Below, one piece after another: positions 36,557 through 46,672 of a stretch of DNA of 61,406 nt. Below the pieces are notes generated by a model. It did no database searches. It was not told the DNA's origin and worked only from the letters and a program-made list of their open reading frames with translations. Position 1 is the stretch's first letter. Every line of letters starts with the position of its first letter. The translations under genes and the position numbers were made by a program. Location: contig JADRCO010000058.1 in the NCBI GenBank assembly GCA_021464525.1, forward strand, positions 1 to 61,406. Reading direction: 5' to 3'. Origin of the DNA: Rhizophagus sp. LPA8_4_AMF. Taxonomy: Eukaryota > Glomeromycota > Glomeromycetes > Glomerales > Glomeraceae.

Positions 36557-37524
36557 ATGGTGGAAACGCGAAGTAGTAAACAAAAAGTAAGAAATGTAGA
36601 AAAGGAAGTATCAAAACGTATTTCAACTGAAACTTCAACGCAACCTACAAAACGCCGTAAAACAAAAACTATTATTGATAATAAAGTAACCCTAAAGTCC
36701 GAATCAACTGTAATAAAAAATAATCCAACACTCTCCAGCATTCATGAACAACTTGCTGCTCAGGCATCAAAAAAAAGAGCCGCAACACTTGTAAAATACC
36801 TTCGAACTAATGAATATGGTCGTGGAGACATACTTTTGGGACTTAAAGTTCCTTATGTTAGATCAATTTCGAAAAGTCTTGGTTTTTTACCTTTTACGTT
36901 ACTGAAAAGTCTTATAGAATCGAAATATCATGAGGAAAGGTTATTATCGGTTATTAATGTAGTTGATAAATTTAAAATTTCTCAAGATTTAAATGAGCAA
37001 AAAGAGTTATTCGAATTTTATACTAATGAGATGAAAGAGGGCATTGACAATTGGGATTTGGTTGATATATCAGCAGCTCACGTAGTTGGTTCTTATCTTA
37101 TAAATAAACCTGAACTTAAAAAAACATGGCTTTATGAAAAGTTGATAACTTCAGAGCGTCTTTGGGATAGGAGGATCGCGATTGTATCAACACAACACTT
37201 TATTAACCGGGGTGAATATGAAGATACAGTAAAACTGTCCGAAATTTTGTTAAATGATAAGGAAGATCTAATTCACAAGGCTACGGGATGGATGTTAAGG
37301 GAAATGGGCAAGGTAAGTAAGTCTAAATGAAATAATTTCGAATCATTTTTTCTATAATATTTAGAAATAATTCTTTTCTATAGAAATCTAAGAAAACTCT
37401 TGTTAATTTTCTGGACTTGCATGCAACTAAAATGCCAAGGGTGATGTTAAGATATAGTTTAGAGAAATTTTCTGACCAAGAAAAGAAAAAGTACATGCAA
37501 AAAGGAAAAAAATCAAAATTATAA
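36557..37524 (+). CDS. AlkD-like DNA alkylation repair protein
   Basis: Two exons (36557-37312 and 37384-37524) encode 298 residues. From about residue 65 the protein matches the AlkD HEAT-like helical-repeat family: LRTNEYGRGDILLGLKVPYV, NWDLVDISAAHVVGSYL, ERLWDRRIAIVSTQHFINRG, DLIHKATGWMLREMGK, and in exon 2 FLDLHATKMPRVMLRYSLEK. The conserved NWD(L)VD and RR(I)A segments hold the residues thought to contact damaged DNA. Relatives excise bulky cationic 3- and 7-alkylated purines without base flipping. The first 65 residues are K/R/T-rich, compatible with a nuclear signal. It starts 161 bases from WDR92 and converges on the SANT gene, 64 bases away. Confidence 0.9.
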
Positions 37525-37588
37525 TACACTTTTGTTCTAAGAAAATAAATCTATAGTGCGTGGAAAATCAAGATCATCTCTCGACTGT

Positions 37589-38912
37589 CTACGAACTCCT
37601 TGTCTTTTTAATCTTACGTGTCGACCTCCTTTGCTTTGTATTGTCAGAGTTGATCTCTTCTTTTGCAGATGATGACTCATTTGACTCATTTGACCCATTT
37701 GGCTCGTTTGACCCGTTTGACCCGTTTGACCCATTTGGCTCGTTTGACCCATTTGACTCATTTGACTCGTTTGTTATTTCTTGATCCTATCAATAAGAAA
37801 TATAAACTAAAGCTTTAATATATATATATTAATTAATCTCAAAAATTATATACATATATATATATATTTTTTTTTTAAAAAAAACAAAAACCTTTTCGCG
37901 TTTTTTTTCCCGTATTTCAGTTATTTGTGCTTGTACATCTGCAAGTTCGTCTTGTAAACGACGAAGTTCTTCGTATTTCGCATTTAAAGCTGTAGAAAAT
38001 ACGTTATTCAGTATTCGTTAGTTTCTTTTATTAATTCACTAAATATTCTTACCTGTCTGTGGCTTTGTTCATAATTGTTGGTTAAGAAGTCGATGAATTA
38101 TTACATTTGAAAATTTAAATGCCTATATAAATTACTGGAGGGGTAATACCTACATCTTCCGGTTTTGGCAAAACTATATTGTTCCATTCCTCTTCCGGGA
38201 TCTCGTGTCTGGGAGGCAATAATTGACAGATTAGAAATATAATAATATCTTCAAAAAAAGCAGGATTTACTTACAATTCCTTATTTTTCTGAATTCTGCG
38301 CTTGATTTCTTCGCGTGACGGTCTACCTATAAATAAATATATATATTGAACCCATTTATAAAATTTAAAAATTCCTAAATTTCACGGAACTTACTTCCAG
38401 TATTAACAATGCAATTGTTTTTGCGTTTTATATTCGGTCCTTGGATTTTCGAGTTCTTTTCTCCAATAACCAAGGGGTCGACATGCAAACCGGCAAATTC
38501 TTGGATTATATAGAATTCTTAAAATGCATTACAATGAATGAAAATTCAGTCAACGAAAATAAATATTATTTTTACCTGCAGTACTTTGCTGCCCCAACAT
38601 TCTTTGTAACTGCAGGTTCATTTGAGCATTGGTTTTCCCGGGTAGACAATTTGACGCAATAATTTGTGCCCAATTTCCAATTCCATATTTCATAAGAGCT
38701 TTCCGTAAGATGTCGCATTCTTCTCGGGACCAACCTATTAAGTAATAAATATTTCTAAGTCTATGTATGTAATATAGTTTATGAAATTTTTCAAGTTTAC
38801 CTGGAGAAAGTGTACAATTCCAAAGGCTTGCCGAGTCATTGGAACGTAATACATTTCGCGGACCAGTTGGCATACTTTGAGGTTTCTTGGTTTCTTCAAT
38901 AATTGGAGTCAT
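37589..38912 (-). CDS. SANT/Myb-like domain protein, function unknown
   Basis: Seven exons (38912-38801, 38734-38576, 38499-38395, 38326-38275, 38208-38150, 37989-37892, 37786-37589) encode 260 residues. An N-terminal SANT/Myb fold is visible: LSPGWSREECDILRKALMKY, then GIGNWAQI, then CLPGKTNAQMNLQLQRMLGQ. EFAGLHVDP, an R/K-rich helix (RPSREEIKRRIQKNKE), EIPEEEWNNIVLPKPEDV and a coiled-coil helix (NAKYEELRRLQDELADVQAQ) follow. The tail is an N/S/G repeat and a basic end, KKTRSS. The domain order looks conserved, but I cannot name the family. DNA or chromatin binding is inferred from the SANT fold. The first intron (38800-38735, 66 bases) is free of stops and in frame. Confidence 0.78.
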
Positions 38913-39104
38913 CTTTTATAATTTTTAAAAATTTTAAATGGATCGTTATCTTAATAAGAAGAAAAGTTGTAAAGTGTGAGAAATTTCGTCTAGATTCTAG
39001 ATCTAGATGATACGCGTTTATTATTATAAATTATAATCTGGCTAAATTATATGATATACAAATTATACATATGTTTTGGTTTTATACAATTTACGCGTCA
39101 AATA

Positions 39105-40189
39105 TTATGAAGAATTAAATTGGTCCCAAAAGGGATGGTCTAATACATTTTTCATTTCTTTTACAATGACCTTTTTATGTTCGATATTATCATCTATATT
39201 ACAATCTAAATGGTACAATACATTTATATTCATTTCTTTAAGATAATTGTACAGCCTATCATAATGCATTGCAACTCTTAATACACCATGGCTATCATCT
39301 GAAATTGTACATTTACCTCCTTTTTTTAAAATCAACTTTGATAAAAGAAAAGAAAAACCCGGTTTAAAAATTTCATATGTTTGATAAATAATTTATAAGT
39401 AAATAATATCAAAATTAACTTACTTGTAAAATATCTCTTTGTGGATAAGCATCAGGTAAACCAACTTTAAATCCGGCAGAATTAATTTCAAATAAACCAC
39501 CATAATTAATAACATAATCTATGTTCCTCTCCACCTTTTTCCAAATTAAATCACTAAAAATAAAATTAGGTCTATAAATCCTTATAACATCAAAATGTCC
39601 AACAATCATTGGTTTGATATTTTGTAACATTTGATATTGAGAATCAAAATACTCTGCGAATAAATTTTCTTCCGGATTGTTTTCAATGCGTTGTTTATTT
39701 GATGATGATGACTTTGAAAGCGCAATTTCAAACATTTCTAAGTCAAAATCAATCGGAGTCTCGTGTACATGATGAACGGATCCAACAACATAATCAAGAG
39801 AATATTTCTCTATCAAGTCAAGAGCTTCAGAAGTTGAAGAACTGGTGATTGTTTCGGATTCTAATCCAACTAAAAGAGTGATTTGAGACTTGTATTTTTC
39901 TTGTAATCTACGTGCCTCCTTTACAAATTCTTCAAATGTTTTGGATAAATCAGATGGTTGGAGGTGAGACTAAAATAGAGAGAAAAGTTCATAAATGCTT
40001 TTATAATTTCATTTGTATTTAGGTTTTTACCTCTTCGGGATACAAATCTTCTATCCTATATCTCGGACAATGTTCAGATAGTCCATATACTAAAAATTTC
40101 TTTTTAATAGCCTCCTGAATAATTTCCTCAAGCATTCCTGTCGCATGTTGGCAAAATTGACCTGAATGACTATGATGAGAGAAAGGCAT
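39105..40189 (-). CDS. HIS2: Histidinol-phosphatase, PHP family
   Basis: Three exons (40189-40031, 39969-39424, 39335-39105) encode 311 residues, the usual size for the PHP-type HIS2/HisJ enzyme. It removes phosphate from L-histidinol phosphate in histidine biosynthesis, using a trinuclear metal centre. Metal-ligand motifs are visible: HHSHSG at residues 5-10, SEHCPR near 39, LLVGLESE, YVVGSVHHVH, VGHFDVIR, LFEINSAGF and SDDSHG near the C-terminus. The start MPFSHHSHSG is the only one that places the H-x-H motif at the N-terminus as in the family. A CACGTG lies about 53 bases upstream of the start (40242-40247). Confidence 0.92.
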
Positions 40190-40629
40190 TGCTTACAAGT
40201 CAGATATGCATTTGAGAGCTTAGGAGCATCAAAGTTCACTCCACGTGACCAAAATTGTCGATTTTCCGCGATTACTGATCGTGTAACATCTATTAAACGT
40301 ATTTCGCGTTTTGTGTGGTGACTTTCAAAAAAAAAATAACGAATTAAATATCTCATTTGCAGTATAATACATGATAATTATAAATGAAGTCGGATTGTAA
40401 ATAAAGGATTACTTCTTTTTTTTTCATGGTCTTAAGAATATTTTCTCTCGCAATTTGAAATTTTAAGATTTAATTATTCGAATTATAATAATTTTGTAAT
40501 ACAAATCACATGATCATACATAAACGAGATTAAGGGATTAATATAAATTTTGTTTTTATAGGAAAATAAATAAATAGATAGATAAAATAAATATAATATA
40601 AATTATACAATTAGTTAAACAAAATATTT
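40190..40629. other. Intergenic region between HIS2 and the CH-domain gene
   Basis: This 440-base stretch is upstream of HIS2 and downstream of the CH-domain gene, both on the minus strand. It holds one CACGTG at 40242-40247. The frame at 40090-40356 in it overlaps HIS2 in another frame and shows no family similarity. Confidence 0.55.
40242..40247. promoter_or_regulatory. CACGTG motif upstream of HIS2
   Basis: A CACGTG palindrome lies 53 bases before the HIS2 start codon. In yeasts such motifs bind Cbf1-type bHLH factors at amino-acid and sulfur-metabolism genes. Its use here is inference. Confidence 0.35.
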
Positions 40630-42657
40630 TTAATTCCAATACATATACAGAGCAGGTTGATGAGTGTTTGCTAGTAATTGAAGAGGACTATCATCATCAG
40701 GTTTATTTTCATTATTTTTCCATTCATTGATGTTTGTGATATCCCAATTATTTTGTCTAGATTTACTTGTTAAACTTCCCTTGCTAATTGTCCTCATTTC
40801 CTTTTCTTTTAATTTACCATTTTTATCATAATCATCACTATCATAATTATCACTTTCATTATCATTATCATTAGTCATCCAACTTAGCGTCCAATCCCAC
40901 ACAGCTGAAATCAATGATACTTTAGGAGTCCAAGGAGGTAAGGGAGGCAAATTTGATGTAGCCATTGAATTTCTCTTTGATGGGGGTGTGCTATTACTAT
41001 CCTTAAAAGAAGAAAGACATCCTCTTAATCTTGTACTATCTTCAATCTTACTAGATGAAGTTTCTTCTGTTTCTTTAAATTCAGTAGTTTCCTCATTTTC
41101 ATTAAGTAAAATTAATTTGCTTTGTCGTCTTATTTCTTTTTTCTTATTCCTTACATTAGTTATAGATAAAAATATTTCACTTATATAAACACTCCAAGCC
41201 AATCCGGTTCTTTTTAATCTTTCTTTATCACTATAATCTTTTTCAATTAACATTGAAGTTAATGCTTTTGACCGTGTAATATTTAATCTATCATTTATTA
41301 TATTAAAACACATTGTTAATCTTTCTTTTATTCTAATCTCTTTATCATTTTCACTTTCTCCTTCTTTATCATTAATTAATAAATCAAAATCATCAATCCA
41401 TTCCATATTTAAATGATGAATTAAAGCTGCTAATATAATTCCATCATTCATTCCAATAAAATCTTCAATAGGATAACAAGTTATAGGTAATATTGAGGCA
41501 TAATCAATTAATTGCATGTTGATCCAAAATAATAATCCAGATGATGAATTTGCTGGTGATGATGATGATGACTTTAAACGTAATGTTCTAAATCTAGCGG
41601 GTGAATTGGGATTAAAATTCCTCTTTCCTTCACCATTACTATCATTATAATTTGGAGGTAATGATAATCTATTACTACTATGTGATAAAATGCGATTACG
41701 TACACTATTATTTCGGAGAGTCGGTTTAACAGTATTATTCTCAGTTGATTTATTTTTAGTTAACTGATTATCACTTGACTGTTCATTAGTTAATTTACTC
41801 TCGGTTGATTCATTCTCAGTTGATTGATTTTCAATTGACTTATCTTCGTAGATTAATTCTTCAGGTTCTTCCTCAAATATAATAGAAGAATTAAGTATAC
41901 TGTTATTATCACTACTCGAATTTTCAACAAAATGACTTCTAAATTTAGATTGAAATTCTTCAAAAGTAGTATTTATAAAATTTTTAGGAGAAAATTCGAT
42001 TTTATTACCATTCTTATCTTCAATATGTGTAACTATTTCACTTCCTTTAAATCTTTCTTCAACTTGATTTAATTCTTCTTCAGTTACTTCAAAAACGTTA
42101 CTTATCATTTGATGAAATTTTGATATCATTAACCAAATTAATCCTAAAGTTAATTTAACATTACCATCAACAATATCAACGGGCCCAATAGCTTTTAATG
42201 CGGCCAACCCATTATCATCTAATTTTTTTTGTAAAAACTCTAAAACCTTATTAACATTTTGTATATAATGAACTCGAGTATTACCACGTTCTGGTTTTGG
42301 CAATTCTTCAGTATCACTTTCATAGAATAATTCGAGTAATTCTATTAATTTTTTACCATCTCGAAAATCTTTATCTATTGCATTAATTTCTGGGATCTTT
42401 TTCGCCTTATTAAAAAGAAAAGTAGTTGTTGTGGGAGAAAAGTACGTAGATTCATCCATAACTTCTTGTATGGTACGTAATTGTATATTAACCCATTTTG
42501 TAAATGTAGCTATTTGTAATTCGGTATATTTATCTGATACATTTGAGTGAATTTTTTGTTTTACATTAACTACTTTGGTAGTTTTGTCCCATTGTTTTTT
42601 TAATGAATTTTTACGTTTAGGCATTGACGGTTTCAGTGGTTTATTCATAATACTCAT
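40630..42657 (-). CDS. Tandem calponin-homology domain protein, actin-binding type
   Basis: A single exon of 675 residues from the ATG at 42657 (MSIMNKPLKPSM). An upstream in-frame ATG at 42696 would add 13 hydrophobic residues. CH1 spans about 50-190: LQIATFTKWVNIQLRTIQEV, DGKKLIELLELFY, and NVKLTLGLIWLMISKF. CH2 spans about 380-510: LLFWINMQLIDYA, MNDGIILAALIHHLNMEW, KRTGLAWSVYISEI. The order is that of spectrin/alpha-actinin-type actin-binding domains. Instead of being adjacent, the two CH domains are separated by about 185 residues of low-complexity sequence with S/T/E/N repeats. No spectrin repeats or EF hands follow. It may crosslink or anchor actin, but its identity within the family is open. 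It is head-to-head with TIM10, 175 bases apart. Confidence 0.85.
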   Translation of the reverse strand: MSIMNKPLKPSMPKRKNSLKKQWDKTTKVVNVKQKIHSNVSDKYTELQIATFTKWVNIQLRTIQEVMDESTYFSPTTTTFLFNKAKKIPEINAIDKDFRDGKKLIELLELFYESDTEELPKPERGNTRVHYIQNVNKVLEFLQKKLDDNGLAALKAIGPVDIVDGNVKLTLGLIWLMISKFHQMISNVFEVTEEELNQVEERFKGSEIVTHIEDKNGNKIEFSPKNFINTTFEEFQSKFRSHFVENSSSDNNSILNSSIIFEEEPEELIYEDKSIENQSTENESTESKLTNEQSSDNQLTKNKSTENNTVKPTLRNNSVRNRILSHSSNRLSLPPNYNDSNGEGKRNFNPNSPARFRTLRLKSSSSSPANSSSGLLFWINMQLIDYASILPITCYPIEDFIGMNDGIILAALIHHLNMEWIDDFDLLINDKEGESENDKEIRIKERLTMCFNIINDRLNITRSKALTSMLIEKDYSDKERLKRTGLAWSVYISEIFLSITNVRNKKKEIRRQSKLILLNENEETTEFKETEETSSSKIEDSTRLRGCLSSFKDSNSTPPSKRNSMATSNLPPLPPWTPKVSLISAVWDWTLSWMTNDNDNESDNYDSDDYDKNGKLKEKEMRTISKGSLTSKSRQNNWDITNINEWKNNENKPDDDSPLQLLANTHQPALYMYWN

Positions 42658-42832
42658 AAAGTAAAAAAAGGGAGTTAGGAGAGCGTCCAAAATCACTGTG
42701 TTTTATAAACCTTAATATAGTTAAGCAAAATTTATCCAAATTATCATCTCCCAATCAAATGTCACCTCAAAAAATTTGTATTTAGGTATTTAGTTTACTG
42801 TTTATTGATAACGATACAAAATATAATTAAAG

Positions 42833-43204
42833 ATGTCTTTTCTTCCATTTGGAGGCGGTGGTTCTTCACAACAGACAATAAATCAACAAAATGTTGCTAT
42901 GCTAGAACAAGAATATGAAGCTGTAACTGAAACATTTAATAGGTATTTCTATAATAATAAAATATAAAAAAAAAAAAAAATTAATTACTTTTAACAATTT
43001 TTTTAATTATCATATAGAATTGTGGATTCTTGTTATAAAAAATGTATTCCTCCAAAATATATTGAAGGTGAATTAAATAAAGGCGAATCTGTTTGCATTG
43101 ATAGATGCTTTTCTAAATATATTGATGTTACAACAAAAATTGGTGAAGCCTTAACTAAAAAAGGACAGGAAGCGGGTGCAAGGACTGGTGGTTTCAGTGT
43201 ATAA
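42833..43204 (+). CDS. TIM10: TIM10 small mitochondrial translocase chaperone
   Basis: Two exons (42833-42942 and 43018-43204) encode 98 residues. Twin CX3C motifs, CYKKC and CIDRC, are spaced as in the small TIM family and form two disulfides in the intermembrane space. Tim10 pairs with Tim9 as a ring chaperone that escorts hydrophobic carrier and barrel proteins. The conserved start of the fold (EQEYEAVTETFNRIVDSCYK) is Tim10-like rather than Tim9-like. The C-terminus is glycine-rich. The stop codon lies 113 bases from that of the Rad60-like gene. Confidence 0.93.
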
Positions 43205-43317
43205 AGTTTATTTTCAAGCTGATTCGTTTAAACCAATTTTTACTAATAAAATTTATTAAGATGTAAAATTCAAATAACTACATAATTCGCCAAGATACTT
43301 AATATGTTGTAAAAATC

Positions 43318-45118
43318 TTAAATTATTTTGACAGACAGTATGTCACCGTCCTCCAAATCTGTATTTATTAATTTTTCATGAGGTGACAAACGCTCATCTT
43401 CAAATATTAAATTAATCTCTCTACTTTCTGATACCCCTTTTATTATTCGATAGCGGTCAATTACCTCTTGAATTGTAAGTGACTATAAAAAAAGGAAAAT
43501 GTTTAACTTAATTGAACTGTACTGTACTGTAACGGGTTAAAGACAAGACTTACTTTTTTGATTTTAAACTTTTCAATAGTTTCGTCTTGGCATTGAAACT
43601 TAAGACACAGATATTTATCTTCGTTCATTTCCGTTTCATTATCATTTGTTTCAATATCAATCCCTTGACCAGAACTAGAATCTTCTTCCAATTGCTCGAG
43701 CAATCGTTTCCTCTCTAGTTCCTGTTGTTCTTTAAAATACAAATACGTTTCTTTCGTATAGGATTCTAAAAAAGAGCGAATATTCAATCAAAGCAAAAAT
43801 TTCAACTAAAATTGAGATATACCATAAACATTTACCCATATGAACAAGTCCGGACATGCCTAAACTTGATGGTGTTCCACGAGGAAAGACCCTAACATTC
43901 TTGTATGTCAGTACTAAATCTTGCTTATTAATTCCTTTTTTGGAACATAGACTTGTGATTAATGACTCAAAAGTATCTTCCTATAAATATAGCAAAATAA
44001 ATATATATGGTACAATATTTACGAGTAAAAAAACAAAAGACTCATGTTGCATCACTGTACTTACCGCCATTATAATGAACTTTATAGGAACGTCATAATT
44101 AGCGTTTTCGTCAGTTATTAACACGTCTGGATGACGTTTAGGACTCACCAAGATTTCAACTTTAGCGTCGATGGATTGATTTAAATTCTTCTCCTGTCTG
44201 ACAGATTGTTGAATAGCTAAAAGTTCAGGTTCCAACTCTATATCATCCTGTAAGGCGGAAGATACAATTGGTGAGCCCAATTCATTACCATCAGAACGCA
44301 ATGATCCTGAATATTGTGCGAGTGTTGCACTGTAAAAGTTGTTTGCATTAGATTTGAAAAGAATAATTAATCATAAAGAAATATTTTCTTACTGTAGTGG
44401 AGCAAGCGTTGATTGGAGTAAATAATTGTTTATCTCTGGTGGTGGAGTTAAAGAATCTTCCTTATCATCAATTCTTCTATTCTTGTCTGGATTTTTAATG
44501 GGTTTCTTTCGATCTTCCATATCATCTGATAGGTCTCTGAAGCATATAATTTTAATAAGCGGAATTTGTTATTTGATATAATAACGAATTAGGGAACTTA
44601 CGAAAAATGAATAAAATCGTCTTCTTCATCGATCAATGTAATCGGTTCATCTGAAGTTGTCCAATCTAATAATGATGATTTCCCCTTTCCTTTAACTTTT
44701 GATTTTGCCTTTTGTTTAGGTCTTTCTTCTTCAATACTATTTGTAGGAAGTTTAGGATTATCTTCAAGTGTCCTTAGAATTTCCGACTTTCCTATTCGCA
44801 ATAAATTAAGTTAATTGATTTATCAGCGAAAATTTTCAATGATTTATCAATTTGTCAATATATACGTGATTTTTTAGCGTTCATTTTTCGTGAAAAAGTA
44901 GTCTTTCGCGTAAAAAATGTATCGTCTTCGTCATCATAATAAACCTTTGGACGAAGTTTCGGTAGGTTGACGGCTCCACTCGGACTTTGTGTTACGGATG
45001 CGGATGTGCTAGTCAAAGTTGAATCATTTGTTACTACGCGTCGAGGTTTTGGTAAAAACGACTGCGGTTTGATTTTTGCGACCTGTCGCCTAGTGACAAC
45101 TTCTTCGTCTGAAGACAT
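43318..45118 (-). CDS. Rad60/NIP45/Esc2-like protein with tandem SUMO-like domains
   Basis: Seven exons (45118-44866, 44791-44602, 44536-44393, 44329-44065, 43980-43836, 43765-43554, 43482-43318) encode 457 residues. The C-terminal half has two beta-grasp SUMO-like domains. The first runs from VPIKFIIMAEDTFESLI to RVFPRGTPSSLGMSGL. The second runs from YLCLKFQCQDETIEKFKIKK to INTDLEDGDILSVKII. The N-terminal half is acidic and basic low-complexity sequence with DEEDDFIHFS, which resembles a SUMO-interacting patch. Proteins of this family bind the SUMO-conjugating enzyme and guide sumoylation during replication stress and recombination. Each exon joins in frame. The family is clear. Which member (Rad60, Esc2 or NIP45) is a matter of clade naming. 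Confidence 0.87.
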
Positions 45119-45585
45119 TCTCGGCTATAAATTATAATTAAAGCAAATTTTTACGGTGTTTTTGTTCTAAAGAAGTAAATCAGAAATTGACACGAATGAT
45201 AATCCTAATACATGTTGTTGTAAATATCGGAGTCCGGAGATCTCTTTTAATGACTTTCTTGTTTGTTACACTGTAAAGGCAATGTTTATCATATGATCAG
45301 AATGAATGGAACCCTGACCAGATCCTGGATGATCAATGACTTTCGGTTGTCGAAATTACGATAATGTCAGCCAATGTCTAAAATGATAATAAAGCTCCGG
45401 GCGGCACTATCTAAAAAGGATATATTGTCCCTATATAATCGCGTAATTACCAAATTCTGCATCTATTTTAACTAACTTTTTTGAACGCTCTCTTTAACTT
45501 TTTTTTTCAAATTATATCCGGCAGCTTCACTTTATAATTTTCTTATTTCGTTTATCATTACCTTGCCTTTCTGCTTTTTTTCCGG
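45119..45585. other. Divergent promoter region of the Rad60-like and REEP genes
   Basis: This 467-base stretch lies between two divergent start codons. It is less A/T-rich near 45220-45420. No repeat or further gene was seen. Confidence 0.5.
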
Positions 45586-46251
45586 ATGTTTGGATATTTG
45601 TTATATAAAATAGTCTGGTAATTGATACCCGTCTTTGTCTTTGTGCATTATTTTTACTTCTATTGCTTAATCTTTAACTTTATCTTTTAGTAATTTAGCC
45701 GGTTTTTTATATCCAGCTTACGCTTCCTTTAAGGCTATTAAGGCTAATGACACAAAAATTATTTTACCATGGCTAATATATTGGATTGCAATGGCTTTTT
45801 TCACTCTTGGCGAAGGAATTGCAGATAGTTTAATATTCTGGTAAGATTGAAAGATTTTTTGTTTTGCATTTTGAACTTTATTTATTGGGCCAATAATAAA
45901 TTTACTAATGATTTTTAAACTTAGGTTTCCATTTTATTATGAGATTAAAATTCTTTTTATATTGTGGTTAATTCTCCCACAAACACGGGGTGCAGATTAT
46001 TTATACTATAATTACATTGATCCAACACTTACATATCATCAAAATGAAATTGATTCGACCTTGGGAATGGCACAAAAAAAGGCAGCAAGTACGGGCGCTG
46101 AATGGGGAAGACACGGAGTTGCTACGTTACAAGAATTAGTAAGTGATGGTCTAATTAAAGTATGTATACAAACGTTTTAAGAATTTAATTGATTTCTAAT
46201 TAATTAAACTTTTAGGGTCGACAAATAATAAAAGGGCGAGCAAGTTTTTAA
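45586..46251 (+). CDS. REEP/DP1/Yop1/HVA22-family membrane-shaping protein
   Basis: Four exons (45586-45617, 45691-45840, 45925-46159, 46216-46251) encode 150 residues. The first exon supplies MFGYLLYKIV. Then come the TB2/DP1/HVA22 segments: LAGFLYPAYASFKAIKAND, WLIYWIAMAFFTLGEGIADS, FPFYYEIKILFILWLILPQT, and GADYLYYNYIDP. The hydrophobic hairpins insert into the endoplasmic reticulum membrane, bending tubules. The amphipathic helix AQKKAASTGAEWGR follows. A short final exon adds GRQIIKGRASF. The start rests on the only ATG-led frame that splices in phase into the conserved LYPAYAS block. Confidence 0.88.
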
Positions 46252-46672
46252 CACTATACCATCCATAGCTAATTTAATATAATTAGCAGTTCATGATTCC
46301 GTATAGATTAAGAATGACATTTCGTATATAAGATTAATAGACATTAGAAATTGAGTTTGTCACTATGTCCATATTTTTGTAACCGTATCAAATAAATAAA
46401 GAATTTCGATAATCATATACGCTCAAAGCAGTGACATACATTCTTTTATTATTGCGTCTGGTAAAGAAATTTGATCACGTGCAACCAATCATTTATCTTT
46501 ATAAAAATGTGTAATCTAATGATTTTTGTATAGCAGCGCGCCACCTGATTTTAGGTAATTCTGGCTGCGCATTAACCGATACATATATTTTTCGGTATGA
46601 AAAATATTTACGAGATAGCTTTTCGTTTTTATCTATTTTATAATTATAACTATACTTCTAACTCTTTATGAA
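46252..46672. other. Upstream region of MRE11
   Basis: This 421-base spacer lies between the REEP gene and MRE11. A TCACGTGC lies at 46475-46482, about 190 bases before the MRE11 start. Nothing else was recognised. Confidence 0.5.

Noticed and set aside
37537-37761. 74-residue minus-strand frame rich in Q, M, G and S
   Set aside because: It is a second frame through the nine-base repeats of the SANT-gene last exon. The spliced frame ending at 37589 is the coding one.
40090-40356. 88-residue minus-strand frame upstream of HIS2
   Set aside because: It overlaps the HIS2 N-terminus in another frame and shows no recognisable domain.
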